A stretch of DNA of 64,000 bases. Source: an uncultured Cohaesibacter sp. GTDB taxonomy: Bacteria; Pseudomonadota; Alphaproteobacteria; Rhizobiales; Cohaesibacteraceae. The DNA is taken from assembly GCF_963682185.1 (NCBI RefSeq), contig NZ_OY821667.1:4725501-4789500 (forward strand), written 5' to 3'. Position numbers and translations under genes: made by a program. The notes beneath the pieces were generated by a model. It made no database searches. It had not been told where the DNA came from and worked only from the letters and a program-made list of their open reading frames with translations. Positions 25,177-34,825 of this stretch are shown piece after piece; positions within the stretch are counted from its first letter, which is position 1; each line of letters begins with the position of its first letter.

Positions 25177-26005
25177 GGATATAAACTGCTGTTTCGATGT
25201 TGAAATATAATCAGACACAACGGCCTGACCGACAAAAAATAAAGCAACAGTCAATCAGGTTGGATTATCTCTTTCCTGAAACACTATCGCTTTCCCACTT
25301 AGACCCGTCCAAGATGTTGGACTATTGTACAAATGTGAGCAAGCGAAAAAGCGGAGAGACAAGATTATCAATGTAATTTTTCTCTGCTTTGGTTCAAAAG
25401 TTAGGTAAATTTTCCCCAGCTTGATTCTTTAAGATACGGAGTTGTGAGGAACGTTCGTAATTTTTGAACGTTTCAAAGCCGTATGATTCTTTGCTTGGGC
25501 TGCTATGCGAAAAAATTATGTTCCTCTGAAAGAGTTGCCGGGAACGATTTGCAAATGCTCAATGGTCGATATTCAAGGCTGGATAATTTTCGATCAACAG
25601 CACCATTCGGAGAGCTTGCGAAGAAGGGGGGATAGGCTTTAGTCTAAGGGTTGGAGTGACTTAGCTGCACTTTTTTTGCCAATCTTCAGGAATAGATAAA
25701 AATCCGACCTATTCATGTGCTTTCAAACTGAGCGGATGCAAGGCCGAAGCTCCATCGGTCTTTTGCAATTTTACCATCCTTCAGAAAGCACTATGTCTGA
25801 AAACCAGCTTAATTATTGGCTTAGGATAATGAGATAGGACAAAGATCGGTGATGCAAAGTGTATATCCTTGCGACCTGATGCAGAAATTAAGTGACCTGC
25901 ATCATGTCTTGATAAGGACAGATGCACGATAAAAAGACAATTAGAGGATTGTGCGCGGGGGCGGTCTGCCCCTTCGGAATCTTTCCTCGATAATTGGGAG
26001 TGAAT
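25177..26005. other. Long intergenic region upstream of methylmalonyl-CoA mutase
   Basis: This 829-base divergent region holds the promoters of the LuxR solo and the mutase operon. Visible elements are a TTGTACAA palindrome near 25326 and ATTTGCAAAT at 25547-25556. I see no gene. Confidence 0.5.
25547..25556. promoter_or_regulatory. TTTGCAAA palindrome, possible ScfR-type site
   Basis: The 10-bp palindrome ATTTGCAAAT contains TTTGCAAA, the half-site described for short-chain fatty acyl-CoA regulators (PccR/ScfR family) that control propionyl-CoA genes. Only one clean copy is present; a weaker TTTGCAAT lies at 25762. No ScfR gene is in the window. Confidence 0.3.
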
Positions 26006-27862
26006 ATGATGAGCGAAGCGTTGAGGATAGCCGAGACATTTCCAGGCTATTCCCGTGAAGACTGGGTCGCGATGGTCGAAAAGGCACTCAAGGGCCAGCC
26101 GATTTCTCGCCTCACAACGAAAACAGTAGACGGCACGGAAATCACCCCGATTTTCGAAAGAGCCGCAGGGAAAGCGCCTTTGGCGATGCGTCCCAAGGAT
26201 ACCCCTTGGGCAGTTTGCCAGCGGATGGATCATCCTGATGCTGCCAAGGCAAACGAACTGGTTTTGAATGACCTTTTGAATGGCGTAAACATGATCAGCA
26301 TCCCGTTTGCTGGTAGCGCCGCTGCACGAGGCTACGGCCTGGCTGCAGACAAGGATGTTCTTGCAAAGGCTTTGAACGAAGTCGTCATGGATCTGATCGC
26401 ATTTCGTCTGGAAACCGGGGCTGCTGGTGATGCTGCTGCCAAGGCTTTCGCAGATGTTGTTGCAGACAAGGGCGCAGATGCTGCTTCCGTGAAGGTTTCC
26501 TTCGGTCTTGATCCGATTGGTTGTTTTGCAAGCACCGGTGCTCTGCCGTCCGATTGGGCTGCTACTCTGGTCAGCACGATCAAGGATCTGAAAGCAAAAG
26601 GCTTTAAGGGACCTTTCATTACCGCTGATGCACGGCCTTACCATGATGCCGGCGCCAGCGACGCACAGGAATTGGGCGCAGTTGCTGCAACTATTGTCGC
26701 TTACTGGCGTGTTCTGGAAGAAGCTGGTTTCGAGGCTTCTGAAGCTCTTGGCATGATTGATGTGGTGCTTTCCGTTGAAGCAAACCAGTTTGCTTCTCTG
26801 GCCAAGATGCGTGCGATGCGTCACTTGTGGGCTCTTATTGTGGAAGCCGCTGGTGTTGATTTCTTGCCTCTCTGCATTCATGCCGAGACCTCCTGGGCAA
26901 TGATGACGCGTCTTGATCCATATGTGAACATTCTGCGTGAAACCACCGCCTGCTTTGCTGCCGGTGTTGGTGGGGCTGACAGCGTTTGCATCGTTCCGCA
27001 CACGATGGCACTGGGTCTGCCGACTTGGCATGACCGTCGCATTTCTCGCAACCTGCAGACCATGCTGATTGAAGAATCAAACCTTTATCGCGTAACCGAC
27101 CCTGCCGCAGGGTCTGGGTATGTTGAAAGCATGACGGATGAAACCGGCGCAATTGCCTGGGCTCTGTTCCAGGAAGCTGAAAAAGCCGGTGGTGCAGTTG
27201 AAGCGTTGAAAAAAGGTCTCTTTGTTGATGCAATCGCCAAATCCAACGATGCACGCAACAAGTTAATTGCAACCCGTCGCGCAGCGCTGACCGGCGCATC
27301 GGCCTTCCCGAACATCGAAGAAAAAGATGTTGAAGTGGTTGACGTTGCTCCTATTGCTCTGGCTCTTCCGGCTGCTGGTGAAACCTGCACGCCTTTGAAG
27401 GTCGTTCGCCTTTCCGAGCCTTATGAAGCTCTGCGTGAGGCTGCCAAGGCTGCCGGTAATCCTCCGGTCTTCTTTGCCAACATGGGCCGCATTGCTGACT
27501 TCACCGCACGCGCAACATGGACGAAGAACTTCTTCGAAGCTGGTGGCATCAAGGCTTTGTCTGAAAAAGGCTACACCGATCCGGCAGAAGCTGCTGCCGA
27601 CTTCAAGACTTCCGGTGCTGCGATCGCTGCTATCGTTGGTCCTGATGGCCTTTATGAAGAAAATGGCACCGCTTTTGCCAAGGCTCTGAAAGAAGCAGGC
27701 GCGAAAATGGTTTATATCGCAGGTCGTCCGAAAGATCTCATGGAAGCACTCTCTGCTGCCGGTGTTGATTCTTTCGCTTTCGAAAGCTGCGATGTGCTTG
27801 CCGAACTCAATAAAATTCATGACGTTCTGGGCGTTGCCCCAGTCGCCAAGGCAGAAGCATAA
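26006..27862 (+). CDS. mutA: Methylmalonyl-CoA mutase small (beta) subunit
   Basis: The 618-residue protein is the non-catalytic partner subunit of B12-dependent methylmalonyl-CoA mutase, which isomerises (R)-methylmalonyl-CoA to succinyl-CoA in propionate and odd-chain/branched amino acid catabolism. A barrel-like N-terminal region ends in the HAETSWAMMTRLDPYVNILRETTACFAAGVGGADSV block, and the C-terminal B12-like fold lacks the DxHxxG cobalamin motif, as expected for this subunit. The start is placed at ATG 26006, preceded by GGGAG. The large subunit follows after 12 bases. Codon choice (CGT, GGT, GAA) looks more biased than in neighbours, suggesting high expression. Confidence 0.93.
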   Translation: MMSEALRIAETFPGYSREDWVAMVEKALKGQPISRLTTKTVDGTEITPIFERAAGKAPLAMRPKDTPWAVCQRMDHPDAAKANELVLNDLLNGVNMISIPFAGSAAARGYGLAADKDVLAKALNEVVMDLIAFRLETGAAGDAAAKAFADVVADKGADAASVKVSFGLDPIGCFASTGALPSDWAATLVSTIKDLKAKGFKGPFITADARPYHDAGASDAQELGAVAATIVAYWRVLEEAGFEASEALGMIDVVLSVEANQFASLAKMRAMRHLWALIVEAAGVDFLPLCIHAETSWAMMTRLDPYVNILRETTACFAAGVGGADSVCIVPHTMALGLPTWHDRRISRNLQTMLIEESNLYRVTDPAAGSGYVESMTDETGAIAWALFQEAEKAGGAVEALKKGLFVDAIAKSNDARNKLIATRRAALTGASAFPNIEEKDVEVVDVAPIALALPAAGETCTPLKVVRLSEPYEALREAAKAAGNPPVFFANMGRIADFTARATWTKNFFEAGGIKALSEKGYTDPAEAAADFKTSGAAIAAIVGPDGLYEENGTAFAKALKEAGAKMVYIAGRPKDLMEALSAAGVDSFAFESCDVLAELNKIHDVLGVAPVAKAEA

Positions 27863-27874
27863 GGAGCTGGAATT

Positions 27875-30034
27875 ATGAGCAAGATCCCTAACTTTGCCGA
27901 CATAGCATTCAAGGCGGCCAGCCCTTCTGTGACCGCTGGTGATTCCCTCTGGCATACGCCGGAAGGAATCGACGTAAAAGACGCCTATGCCGAGAGTGAA
28001 ATCTCCAAATATGATTTCCTCAACACCTGGCCGGGTCTGGCCCCGTTCGTGCGTGGCCCATATCCGACCATGTATGCACAGCGCCCATGGACGATCCGTC
28101 AGTATGCCGGTTTCTCCACCGCTGAAGACTCCAACGCCTTCTACCGCCGCAACCTTGCTGCTGGTCAGAAAGGCCTGTCCATCGCGTTTGACCTTGCCAC
28201 GCACCGTGGTTACGACTCAGACCATCCGCGCGTTGTTGGTGACGTCGGCATGGCCGGTGTTGCGATTGACAGCATCTACGACATGCGCACCCTGTTTGAC
28301 GGTATTCCGCTCGACAAGATGTCCGTGTCCATGACCATGAACGGTGCTGTTCTTCCTGTTATGGCGCTGTATATCATCGCTGCAGAAGAGCAGGGTGTTT
28401 CTCAGGACAAACTGGCCGGGACCATTCAGAACGACATTCTGAAAGAGTTCATGGTTCGTAACACCTACATCTACCCACCGCATCCTTCCATGCGCATCAT
28501 CTCGGACATCTTTGCTTATACGTCCCAGAATATGCCGAAATTCAACTCCATCTCGATCTCCGGCTACCACATGCAGGAAGCTGGTGCTACGGCTGACCTT
28601 GAGCTGGCCTACACGATCGCTGACGGTCTGGAATATATCGGTGCTGGCGTGGAAACCGGTCTGGACGTGGATGCTTTCGCACCGCGCCTGTCCTTCTTCT
28701 GGTCAATTGGCATGAACTTCTTCATGGAAGTTGCCAAAATGCGTGCCGCTCGTCTGGTTTGGGCTAAACTCGTCAAAGAGAAGTTCAATCCGAAGAATCC
28801 GAAGTCCTATTCCCTGCGTACCCACTCCCAGACCTCTGGTTGGTCGCTCACCGCTCAGGATGTTTACAACAACATCGGGCGTACCGCGATTGAAGCAATG
28901 GGCGCAACGCAAGGGCATACCCAGTCTCTGCATACCAACGCTCTTGACGAAGCGCTGGCTCTGCCGACTGACTTCTCTGCACGTATCGCTCGTAACACCC
29001 AGCTGTTCCTGCAGCAGGAAAGCATGACCACCAAAGTCATCGACCCTTGGGGCGGTTCTCACTATGTTGAGAAACTCACCGCTGAGCTGGCTGAAAAAGC
29101 CCTTGCTCACATCAAGGAAGTTGAAAGCCTTGGCGGCATGGCAAAAGCCATCGAAGCCGGTATTCCTAAACTGCGCATCGAAGAAGCTGCTGCAAAAACT
29201 CAGGCTCGCATCGACGGCGGTTCCCAGACTGTTGTTGGCGTGAACAAATACAAGCCAGACTTCGAAGAAGACATCGAAGTGCTGCAGGTTGACAACACCT
29301 CTGTTCGTCAGCAGCAGCTCGACAAACTGGCTCGCCTGAGAGCTGAACGTGATCAGGGCGAAGTGGATCAGGCTCTTGCAGACCTGACTGCAGCAGCCGA
29401 ACAGGGCAATGGCAACCTGCTTGATCTCTCCGTTAAGGCAGCGCGCGTTAAAGCCACTGTTGGTGAAATCAGCTACGCACTGGAAAAAGTTTACGGTCGC
29501 CATCGCGCCGAAATCAAATCCATCTCCGGTGTCTATCGTAAAGAGGTTGGTGCCATGTCCGACGTCGTACAGAAAGTCTCCAAACTGGTTGATGAGTTCG
29601 AAGCAAACGACGGTCGTCGTCCTCGTATTCTCATCGCCAAAATGGGCCAGGATGGTCACGATCGCGGCCAGAAGGTTATTGCCTCCGGCTTTGCTGACCT
29701 TGGCTTCGACGTTGATATCGGACCTCTCTTCCAGACCCCTGAAGAAGCTGGCCGTCAGGCTGTCGAAAACGACGTTCATGTGGTTGCTGCCTCTTCGTTG
29801 GCTGCAGGTCACCTGACCCTCGTACCGGCTCTGCGTGATGCTCTGGCTGCTGAAGGTCGTCCGGACATCATGATCGTTGCTGGTGGTGTTATTCCGCCAC
29901 AGGATTATGATGCGCTGTATGCTGCGGGCGCCTCTGCCATCTATCCTCCGGGAACGGTTATTGCTGAAGCTGCTATCGATCTCATCGGTCAGCTCAACAA
30001 ACGCCTCGGCTACACCAAGGATGCTGCTGAATAA
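27875..30034 (+). CDS. mutB: Methylmalonyl-CoA mutase large (alpha, catalytic) subunit
   Basis: The 719-residue catalytic subunit has an N-terminal TIM-barrel substrate domain, with signatures such as [26 protein letters not shown] and [15 protein letters not shown], and a C-terminal cobalamin domain. The B12-binding motif D593-G-H595-DRG supplies the lower-axial histidine H595, followed by the [13 protein letters not shown] and [10 protein letters not shown] segments. The ATG follows AAGGAGCTGGAATT. It is co-transcribed with the small subunit, and a strong terminator follows. The GTPase chaperone MeaB is encoded at 14456-15457. Heterodimeric mutases of this kind need both subunits, and both are intact here. 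Confidence 0.97.
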   Translation: MSKIPNFADIAFKAASPSVTAGDSLWHTPEGIDVKDAYAESEISKYDFLNTWPGLAPFVRGPYPTMYAQRPWTIRQYAGFSTAEDSNAFYRRNLAAGQKGLSIAFDLATHRGYDSDHPRVVGDVGMAGVAIDSIYDMRTLFDGIPLDKMSVSMTMNGAVLPVMALYIIAAEEQGVSQDKLAGTIQNDILKEFMVRNTYIYPPHPSMRIISDIFAYTSQNMPKFNSISISGYHMQEAGATADLELAYTIADGLEYIGAGVETGLDVDAFAPRLSFFWSIGMNFFMEVAKMRAARLVWAKLVKEKFNPKNPKSYSLRTHSQTSGWSLTAQDVYNNIGRTAIEAMGATQGHTQSLHTNALDEALALPTDFSARIARNTQLFLQQESMTTKVIDPWGGSHYVEKLTAELAEKALAHIKEVESLGGMAKAIEAGIPKLRIEEAAAKTQARIDGGSQTVVGVNKYKPDFEEDIEVLQVDNTSVRQQQLDKLARLRAERDQGEVDQALADLTAAAEQGNGNLLDLSVKAARVKATVGEISYALEKVYGRHRAEIKSISGVYRKEVGAMSDVVQKVSKLVDEFEANDGRRPRILIAKMGQDGHDRGQKVIASGFADLGFDVDIGPLFQTPEEAGRQAVENDVHVVAASSLAAGHLTLVPALRDALAAEGRPDIMIVAGGVIPPQDYDALYAAGASAIYPPGTVIAEAAIDLIGQLNKRLGYTKDAAE

Positions 30035-30071
30035 GCTCAGCGCGTTTTGCTTCAAGCAATATGAAATCAAG

Positions 30072-30100
30072 AGAGGCCGCCCTTGGGTGGCCTCTTTTTT
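30072..30100 (+). terminator. Terminator of the methylmalonyl-CoA mutase operon
   Basis: AGAGGCCGCCC and GGGTGGCCTCT form a compact hairpin (30072-30095, one G-U pair), followed by TTTTTT. It lies 38 bases after the stop. Confidence 0.93.
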
Positions 30101-30226
30101 GATCTGATAACGTGCGGCATCTGAGCTGCGACAGACTGTCTTGGCAGGAAATAGCGGCCTCTTTCTTGACTCTTGTGATGCGCTCCCCACTTGTTGAAGA
30201 TCAATTCAACGGGAGATAAATATTTC

Positions 30227-30547
30227 ATGCTTATTACCACCACCTCCAGCGTACAGGGCCGCGTCATTCGCGACTATAAGGGCATCGTTAATGGGGAAGC
30301 CATTCTGGGCGCCAACGTGTTCAAGGACTTCTTTGCAGGCATTAGGGATATTGTCGGCGGACGTTCTGGCGCCTATGAATCCGAGCTCCAGCGCGCCCGT
30401 GAAATCGCGCTTGATGAAATGACCCAGCACGCCCATCGTCTGGGCGCCAATGCAATCATCGGCGTAGATGTCGATTATGAAACCGTTGGCGACAAAGGCT
30501 CTATGCTGATGGTCGCCGCCTCTGGAACAGCTGTCGTCATCGAGTAA
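30227..30547 (+). CDS. YbjQ/UPF0145 family protein
   Basis: This 106-residue protein matches the YbjQ (UPF0145, heavy-metal-binding-like) family. The sequence runs from [27 protein letters not shown] through ARGI-like helices ([31 protein letters not shown]) to a final strand [13 protein letters not shown]. The family folds as a small beta-alpha pentamer; its role is unknown. The ATG at 30227 follows GGGAG. It lies between the mutase operon and a LOG family gene on the same strand, but intergenic spacing suggests a separate promoter. Confidence 0.92.
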   Translation: MLITTTSSVQGRVIRDYKGIVNGEAILGANVFKDFFAGIRDIVGGRSGAYESELQRAREIALDEMTQHAHRLGANAIIGVDVDYETVGDKGSMLMVAASGTAVVIE

Positions 30548-30662
30548 CGAATCGCCGATACTCTCATTTGAAAATGCCCTGCAATGGCCAACGCTATCCG
30601 GTGCGTGACGCGCGCTTTAAAGCGGTGGCCAAAGAGGGCGTTTTGAAAGGTGAGACAATCAG

Positions 30663-31247
30663 ATGAAAAATCTATGTGTATTCTGCGGCTCCAGTTGGGG
30701 GCGGAAAAAAGAATTCGAAGAAGCGGCCATTGCCTTGTCAAAAGAGATTGCAAGGCGCGGCTATGGCCTCGTCTATGGCGGATCTTCTGCCGGGTTGATG
30801 GGCGCCTGTGCCGATGCTGCCTTGGCCGAAGGGGGCAAGGTGATCGGCATTTTGCCTAATGCGCTCAAAGCCAAGGAAATCGACCACAAGGGGCTGACCG
30901 AGCTACATCTGGTGGAAAGCATGCATGAGCGCAAAAAGCTGATGGAAGAGCTTTCCGATGGTTTCATATCGATTCCTGGCGGCATCGGCACCATGGATGA
31001 GCTGTTCGAGATGTGGACCTGGGCCACACTGGGTTGGCACGAAAAACCTTCTGCGCTTTTCAATGTTGCTGGCTATTATGATGATCTCATCCGGTTTCTG
31101 GATCGAACCGCAGAAGATGCTTTCGTCAAGCAGGAGCATCGAGACATGTTGATTGTCGAAACGGACATAGTGCAGCTATTCGACCGTCTGGAAAACTATG
31201 TCGCCCCCAAGGTTGGCAAATGGATTCCAAAGGACGATGCTCTCTAG
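30663..31247 (+). CDS. LOG family nucleoside monophosphate phosphoribohydrolase (TIGR00730)
   Basis: The 194-residue protein is a lysine-decarboxylase-like LOG enzyme, which cleaves the N-glycosidic bond of cytokinin riboside 5'-monophosphates or AMP-like nucleotides. The diagnostic motif PGGIGTMDE lies at residues 105-113, with the upstream catalytic HERKKLM (about 89-95). The N-terminus (MKNLCVFCGSSWG) and YGGSSAGLMGACADAAL are also typical. The older label lysine decarboxylase is wrong for this family. A ribosome site AAGGTGAGA is present. Plant-type cytokinin activation and nucleotide salvage are both possible. Confidence 0.93.
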   Translation: MKNLCVFCGSSWGRKKEFEEAAIALSKEIARRGYGLVYGGSSAGLMGACADAALAEGGKVIGILPNALKAKEIDHKGLTELHLVESMHERKKLMEELSDGFISIPGGIGTMDELFEMWTWATLGWHEKPSALFNVAGYYDDLIRFLDRTAEDAFVKQEHRDMLIVETDIVQLFDRLENYVAPKVGKWIPKDDAL

Positions 31248-31324
31248 CATAGCGCACCTGTCTTCTGGCATGGCATCATTTCTCTATACCGCAGACTTTT
31301 CGCCCCGACATGAAAGAGGCATTT

Positions 31325-31798
31325 ATGGTTGAATTTATAAGATTGTCCGATTGTCCCGCCATCATCGAGCAATGTGCCAGCTTTCACGCAACGCTCTCTG
31401 GCGATGACAGCGGCGAGGGGCTGGAGATGCGTATAGCCGCCTTCCGTCGACTCGCTCTGGATGGTGAGCAGGAAGATGGCATCGTGGCGCTCTTTGATGA
31501 AGGGGATCAGACAGGAAAGATTGCAGGTCTTGCGGTTTTGCTTGCCGCCGAGTTGGAGGCCTTTGAAGAACTGGGACCTTGGCAGACCGGCATGAAGATC
31601 AGTCCGGCAGTCAAGGATCAGGAAGCTTTGAAATCTGCGCTGAGCGATCAGATTGAAGACCTGGCTCTGGATCTTGGCCATGATCAGATCTTCGTGCATG
31701 CAGACGAGCGAGGCTGGTTTGAGGCGCGGGGCTATTCCGAGATTGAAGCTTTTGAGAGAGGCGGGGAGACGCTTTGGGTGCTTGGCAAGTCATTGTAA
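31325..31798 (+). CDS. GNAT-fold acetyltransferase-like protein
   Basis: The 157-residue protein has the shape of a GNAT domain: N-terminal MVEFIRLSDCPAIIEQCASFH, a central strand with IVALFDEGDQTGKIAGLAVLLA, and a C-terminal part with LGHDQIFVHADERGWFEARGYSEIEAFERGGETLWVLGKSL. The W-F-E-A-R-G-Y element is the usual GNAT motif B (FYE..GY). The central acetyl-CoA P-loop (Q/R-x-x-G-x-G/A) is not clear, so activity is uncertain. The ATG at 31325 has AGAGG upstream and is preferred over an in-frame start 15 bases earlier. It is convergent with a haloacid dehalogenase. Confidence 0.65.
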   Translation: MVEFIRLSDCPAIIEQCASFHATLSGDDSGEGLEMRIAAFRRLALDGEQEDGIVALFDEGDQTGKIAGLAVLLAAELEAFEELGPWQTGMKISPAVKDQEALKSALSDQIEDLALDLGHDQIFVHADERGWFEARGYSEIEAFERGGETLWVLGKSL

Positions 31799-31808
31799 AG
31801 TAGCAAAA

Positions 31809-31858
31809 AGCCCCTTTTTTCATGGCCTGGATGACCGAAGATAAAAGGGGCTCTTTGA
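31809..31858. terminator. Bidirectional terminator between GNAT-like and dehalogenase genes
   Basis: AGCCCCTTTT (31809-31818) pairs with AAAAGGGGCT (31843-31852) with a 24-base loop. T-rich sequence flanks both sides. Confidence 0.8.
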
Positions 31859-31878
31859 ATTCTTCAAACTTGCTTTTT

Positions 31879-32550
31879 CTACAAGGTCAAAAGGCCTTTC
31901 AGATCCTTGAACTGGGCAACCGGGGAGAGATCGCGATATTCATCCAGATCGGCTGTGCGGTTAATCCAGACCGTGCGGAAACCGTAAGCCGTAGCGCCAG
32001 CCACATCCCAACGGTTGGAAGACTGGAAAGAAATGGCCTCAGGGAAACAGCGGAACGCAGTCATGGCCAGGTCATAAACCGATGACTGGGTCTTGTAGGT
32101 TTTCACATCATCGGCGCTCAGAATATGGTCGAACAGGTCACCCAAGCCGTTTTTCTCAACTGCGGCGTCCAGCATACTGTGAGTGCCGTTGGATAGAATA
32201 GCCAACTGTGCGTCGCGGGCTTTCAATTCTTCAAGAACCGGGCGAACGTCTTCAAAGGCATCGGCTTCATGATAGGTATCAAGCAAGGCCTGACGTAAGG
32301 AGCGGTCGGCATCGGGAATCCGTTCATAGGCAAAATCGAGGGCGCGTTCCGTCAGGGTCCAAAAATCGGCATAGCGGCCGGTGAGGGCACGCACCCAGCT
32401 ATATTCAAGCTGCTTTGATCGCCAAATTTCGGAAAGATGCGCTGCGTTGGGGCCGAGTTGGTCAGAATATCGACGCACGGCAGCATGCACATCGAAAAGG
32501 GTTCCATAAGCATCAAATACATAAATCGAGCATGCGTCTGAGCCAGCCAT
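31879..32550 (-). CDS. Haloacid dehalogenase, type II
   Basis: This 223-residue HAD-superfamily enzyme matches L-2-haloacid dehalogenase (EC 3.8.1.2), which hydrolyses short 2-haloalkanoic acids with inversion. The nucleophile is D13 in VFDAYGTLFDV. Further type II features are the arginine in the cap region LEYSWVRALTGRY, the serine-asparagine pair LSNGTHSML, the lysine/tyrosine in KTYKTQSSVYDLA and the final SSNRWDVAGATAYGFRTVWINR. The ATG follows AAGGAGAAAAAA. Marine alphaproteobacteria often carry such genes. Phosphoglycolate phosphatase activity is unlikely because the SSNxWD motif is dehalogenase-specific. Confidence 0.92.
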   Translation of the reverse strand: MAGSDACSIYVFDAYGTLFDVHAAVRRYSDQLGPNAAHLSEIWRSKQLEYSWVRALTGRYADFWTLTERALDFAYERIPDADRSLRQALLDTYHEADAFEDVRPVLEELKARDAQLAILSNGTHSMLDAAVEKNGLGDLFDHILSADDVKTYKTQSSVYDLAMTAFRCFPEAISFQSSNRWDVAGATAYGFRTVWINRTADLDEYRDLSPVAQFKDLKGLLTL

Positions 32551-32987
32551 GCTTTTTTCTCCTTGAAATGTCTTTTGGATAGGCCACGGAAGTCGTCCGG
32601 GTAGAATTGCACCATTCGCAACTGAAGTGAGGTCCTATAATTTGCACAGGCGTTATAAGAATGCAACGTGTGATCACAGGATATGTTCCAGAGTTATCGG
32701 GAAGAATTTTATTGATTGGACGAACAATATGTATCGCTTTTTGCAGAATTTGAGCCTATAAGAATGAACCTCATCTATTTGCACTCCGCTCAAGGAATGG
32801 CTTGACCTGAGACTGCTTTATGGTTTCCATCTAGCTGGCAGTCATCCAGCTCCCACCCCTTGAACCCGGTTCAATCAGCCCAATCAAAATGAGACAGTTT
32901 GCCTCACGAGACTTTTCTCCAAGATTGTCGGTTTTCCGCTATGGATAGGGGAGCGAGCGAGAGGAAATAAAAGCAAGGAATATTTCA
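32551..32987. other. Divergent intergenic region
   Basis: These 437 bases separate the dehalogenase and the aminotransferase. A 10-bp palindrome TGTGATCACA lies at 32669-32678, about 120 bases before the dehalogenase start. It is shorter than a CRP site, so I leave it unassigned. Confidence 0.5.
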
Positions 32988-33845
32988 ATGGCAGAATTTT
33001 CACAAACCTGGACTTGGTATAAAGGCGAATGGCTCGAAGGCAACCCGGCGATGATGGGCCCGCGCGCGCACGCATTCTGGCAGGGCTCGACCGTATTTGA
33101 CGGTGCCCGCTATTTCGAAGGCGTGATGCCCGATCTTGATCGCCACTGTGAGCGTATCAATCGCTCTTGCGAAACCCTTCTCATGAAGCCGACCATGAAG
33201 ACCGGCGAAATCATGGAACTGGCTGCTGAAGGTTGTCAGAAATTTGGCGGTCGCGCCGTTTATATTCGCCCGACCTATTGGGGCCTTGGCAGCCTGGCGT
33301 CCGTGATCAATGTGGATCCCGACGACATTGAATTCTGCCTGACGCTGTTTGATGCTGAGATGCCGGATCCGAACAATGGCACCCGTGTGACCACCACCAA
33401 ATTCCGTCGTCCGACTCTTGAGACAATGCCGACCAACGCCAAGGCATCCGGTCTTTACATCAACAATGCCCGCTGCTTGAAAGAAGCCATGGACAAGGGC
33501 TTTGACAATGCCATTGTCTGCGACATGCTTGGCAACGTGGCTGAACTGGCATCCGCCAACTTCTTCATCGTCAAGGATGGTATCGTCAAGACCTCTGTTC
33601 CCAACGGCAGCTTCCTGAATGGTATTACCCGTCAGCGCACAATTCAGTTGCTGCGCGATGCTGGTGAAACCGTTGTCGAATGCTCTTTGACCCTTGATGA
33701 TTGTCGCGAAGCGGATGAAATGTTCTCGACCGGCAACTACTCCAAAGTTGTTCCGATCCTCGCATTTGATGATCGCCAGTATGATCATGGTCCGATCGCC
33801 AAAAAGGCACGCGAACTTTACTGGGAATTTGCATTCAAAAAGTGA
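32988..33845 (+). CDS. ilvE: Branched-chain amino acid aminotransferase
   Basis: The 285-residue protein is a fold-type IV PLP aminotransferase. Its catalytic lysine is K152 in PTNAKASGLYINNARCLKEA, and the cofactor region is NVAELASANFFIV (E186). The N-terminus contains HAFWQGSTVFDGARYFEG, typical of branched-chain aminotransferases, which catalyse the last step of Leu/Ile/Val synthesis and the first step of their breakdown. Branched-chain breakdown feeds propionyl-CoA and thus the mutase in this window. AAGGAAT precedes the ATG. A terminator follows. It differs from the D-amino acid enzyme at 151-1005. Confidence 0.85.
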   Translation: MAEFSQTWTWYKGEWLEGNPAMMGPRAHAFWQGSTVFDGARYFEGVMPDLDRHCERINRSCETLLMKPTMKTGEIMELAAEGCQKFGGRAVYIRPTYWGLGSLASVINVDPDDIEFCLTLFDAEMPDPNNGTRVTTTKFRRPTLETMPTNAKASGLYINNARCLKEAMDKGFDNAIVCDMLGNVAELASANFFIVKDGIVKTSVPNGSFLNGITRQRTIQLLRDAGETVVECSLTLDDCREADEMFSTGNYSKVVPILAFDDRQYDHGPIAKKARELYWEFAFKK

Positions 33846-33880
33846 GACCTGCGCGGGAACCTGTCGTTCCGGCAAGTTTG

Positions 33881-33910
33881 AAGGGGAGGGTGCAAGCCTT
33901 CCCCTTTTTT
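33881..33910 (+). terminator. Terminator after ilvE
   Basis: AAGGGGAGG (33881-33889) pairs with CCTTCCCCTT (33897-33906) with one bulged base, followed by a T-run to 33910. Confidence 0.85.
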
Positions 33911-34176
33911 GTTTCCTGTTTTGTTTCCAGATTTCCGATATTGGTTATGTGTTGTGATTTGCCCTGCTTTTGACATTTTACTGGCTTACTGAGTGAGCTA
34001 AAGAGAAATAGGCATCTGCAATATATGCCCGCCTCAAATTAGATTGCTTCCATCTGATGGCTCTGCCCGGAGCACAAGCAAGATTGAGATGGGCGTGTAA
34101 AAGATGCGCAGCCGGATCAGGAAAGGTCAGAATTTGCCTTTCAAGATCTGGATAGGAGATCACCGTCAGGAGCAAA
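33911..34176. other. Intergenic, no gene seen
   Basis: This stretch lies between the ilvE terminator and the secreted protein gene at 34177. It must hold that gene's promoter, but I cannot place it. Confidence 0.4.
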
Positions 34177-34671
34177 ATGATGAAAAGCAAACGACCCTTA
34201 TCGTTTCTGATTGTTGCAAGCCTGTCGATTGCGTTTGTGTTGCCCGTCATTGATGCAGCCAACGCATTTCCATCCGGTGCAGGAGGAGGGGGAAGTCCTT
34301 CTTCCTTGCCACCCGGTGCCGCACCGGAAAGAGCCCTCTTAGGGCATGGTATGCTCGTACAGGCAGCGTCATCAAGACCCCAGAAGCAGGTTACCACCGG
34401 CAATGCCCACAACATCCGCCCCAATCCGAAACCATCCAAATGCTTGATGCTTGCCAAAAAGATCGGCGCCTCGCGCGTGTGGTGGGGGCGTCATGTGGGA
34501 GCCAAGGAAGTGGAAGATGACGATCTGTTTTTTTCGGTCGGGCCGCGCAGGGTTGAGTTCGATGATATCGGATGTTTTAGCACCAAGAAGGATTGCCAGA
34601 ATTGGCTCTATTGGAAGCGCACGGAATATCCAATATTTGCCTCTATTAGTCCATGCCGCAGAGGATTGTAA
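34177..34671 (+). CDS. Secreted protein with glycine-rich N-terminus, unknown
   Basis: The 164-residue product begins with a signal peptide (PLSFLIVASLSIAFVLPVIDAANA, cleavage near residue 30). A Gly/Ser/Pro-rich stretch follows (about 32-50). The C-terminal half is more structured, with cysteines in SKCLMLAKKIG, DDIGCFSTKKDCQNWLYW and SPCRRGL that could form disulfides. I do not recognise a family. AGGAG precedes the ATG at the right distance. It shares a bidirectional terminator with the Fe-SOD gene. Confidence 0.7.
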   Translation: MMKSKRPLSFLIVASLSIAFVLPVIDAANAFPSGAGGGGSPSSLPPGAAPERALLGHGMLVQAASSRPQKQVTTGNAHNIRPNPKPSKCLMLAKKIGASRVWWGRHVGAKEVEDDDLFFSVGPRRVEFDDIGCFSTKKDCQNWLYWKRTEYPIFASISPCRRGL

Positions 34672-34736
34672 CCTTCTTTGCCTAAGACCGTTGCCATCAT
34701 GACTGGCTGAAACACAATCAATCGACAAACAAAAAC

Positions 34737-34778
34737 CCCACCTCGACGAGATGGGGTTTTTGTTTGTCTGTAAGGGCA
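34737..34778. terminator. Bidirectional terminator between secreted protein and sodB
   Basis: A long inverted repeat (AACAAAAACCCCA-like arms) surrounds CCTCGACGAGA, with T-runs leaving on both strands. It ends both convergent genes. Confidence 0.93.
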
Positions 34779-34825
34779 TGTGGTAAGATAGACAAACCAC
34801 ACGCCCCTCAGGTCTTTGAGAGTTA

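Noticed and set aside
25781-27031. 416-codon minus-strand frame over the mutase small subunit and its promoter
   Set aside because: Antisense shadow with Ser/Cys-rich, motif-free translation.
28703-30190. 495-codon minus-strand frame opposite the mutase large subunit
   Set aside because: Mirror of a highly biased coding strand; no ribosome site and no domain.
32669-32678. TGTGATCACA as a CRP site
   Set aside because: CRP sites need TGTGA-N6-TCACA; this palindrome has no six-base spacer.
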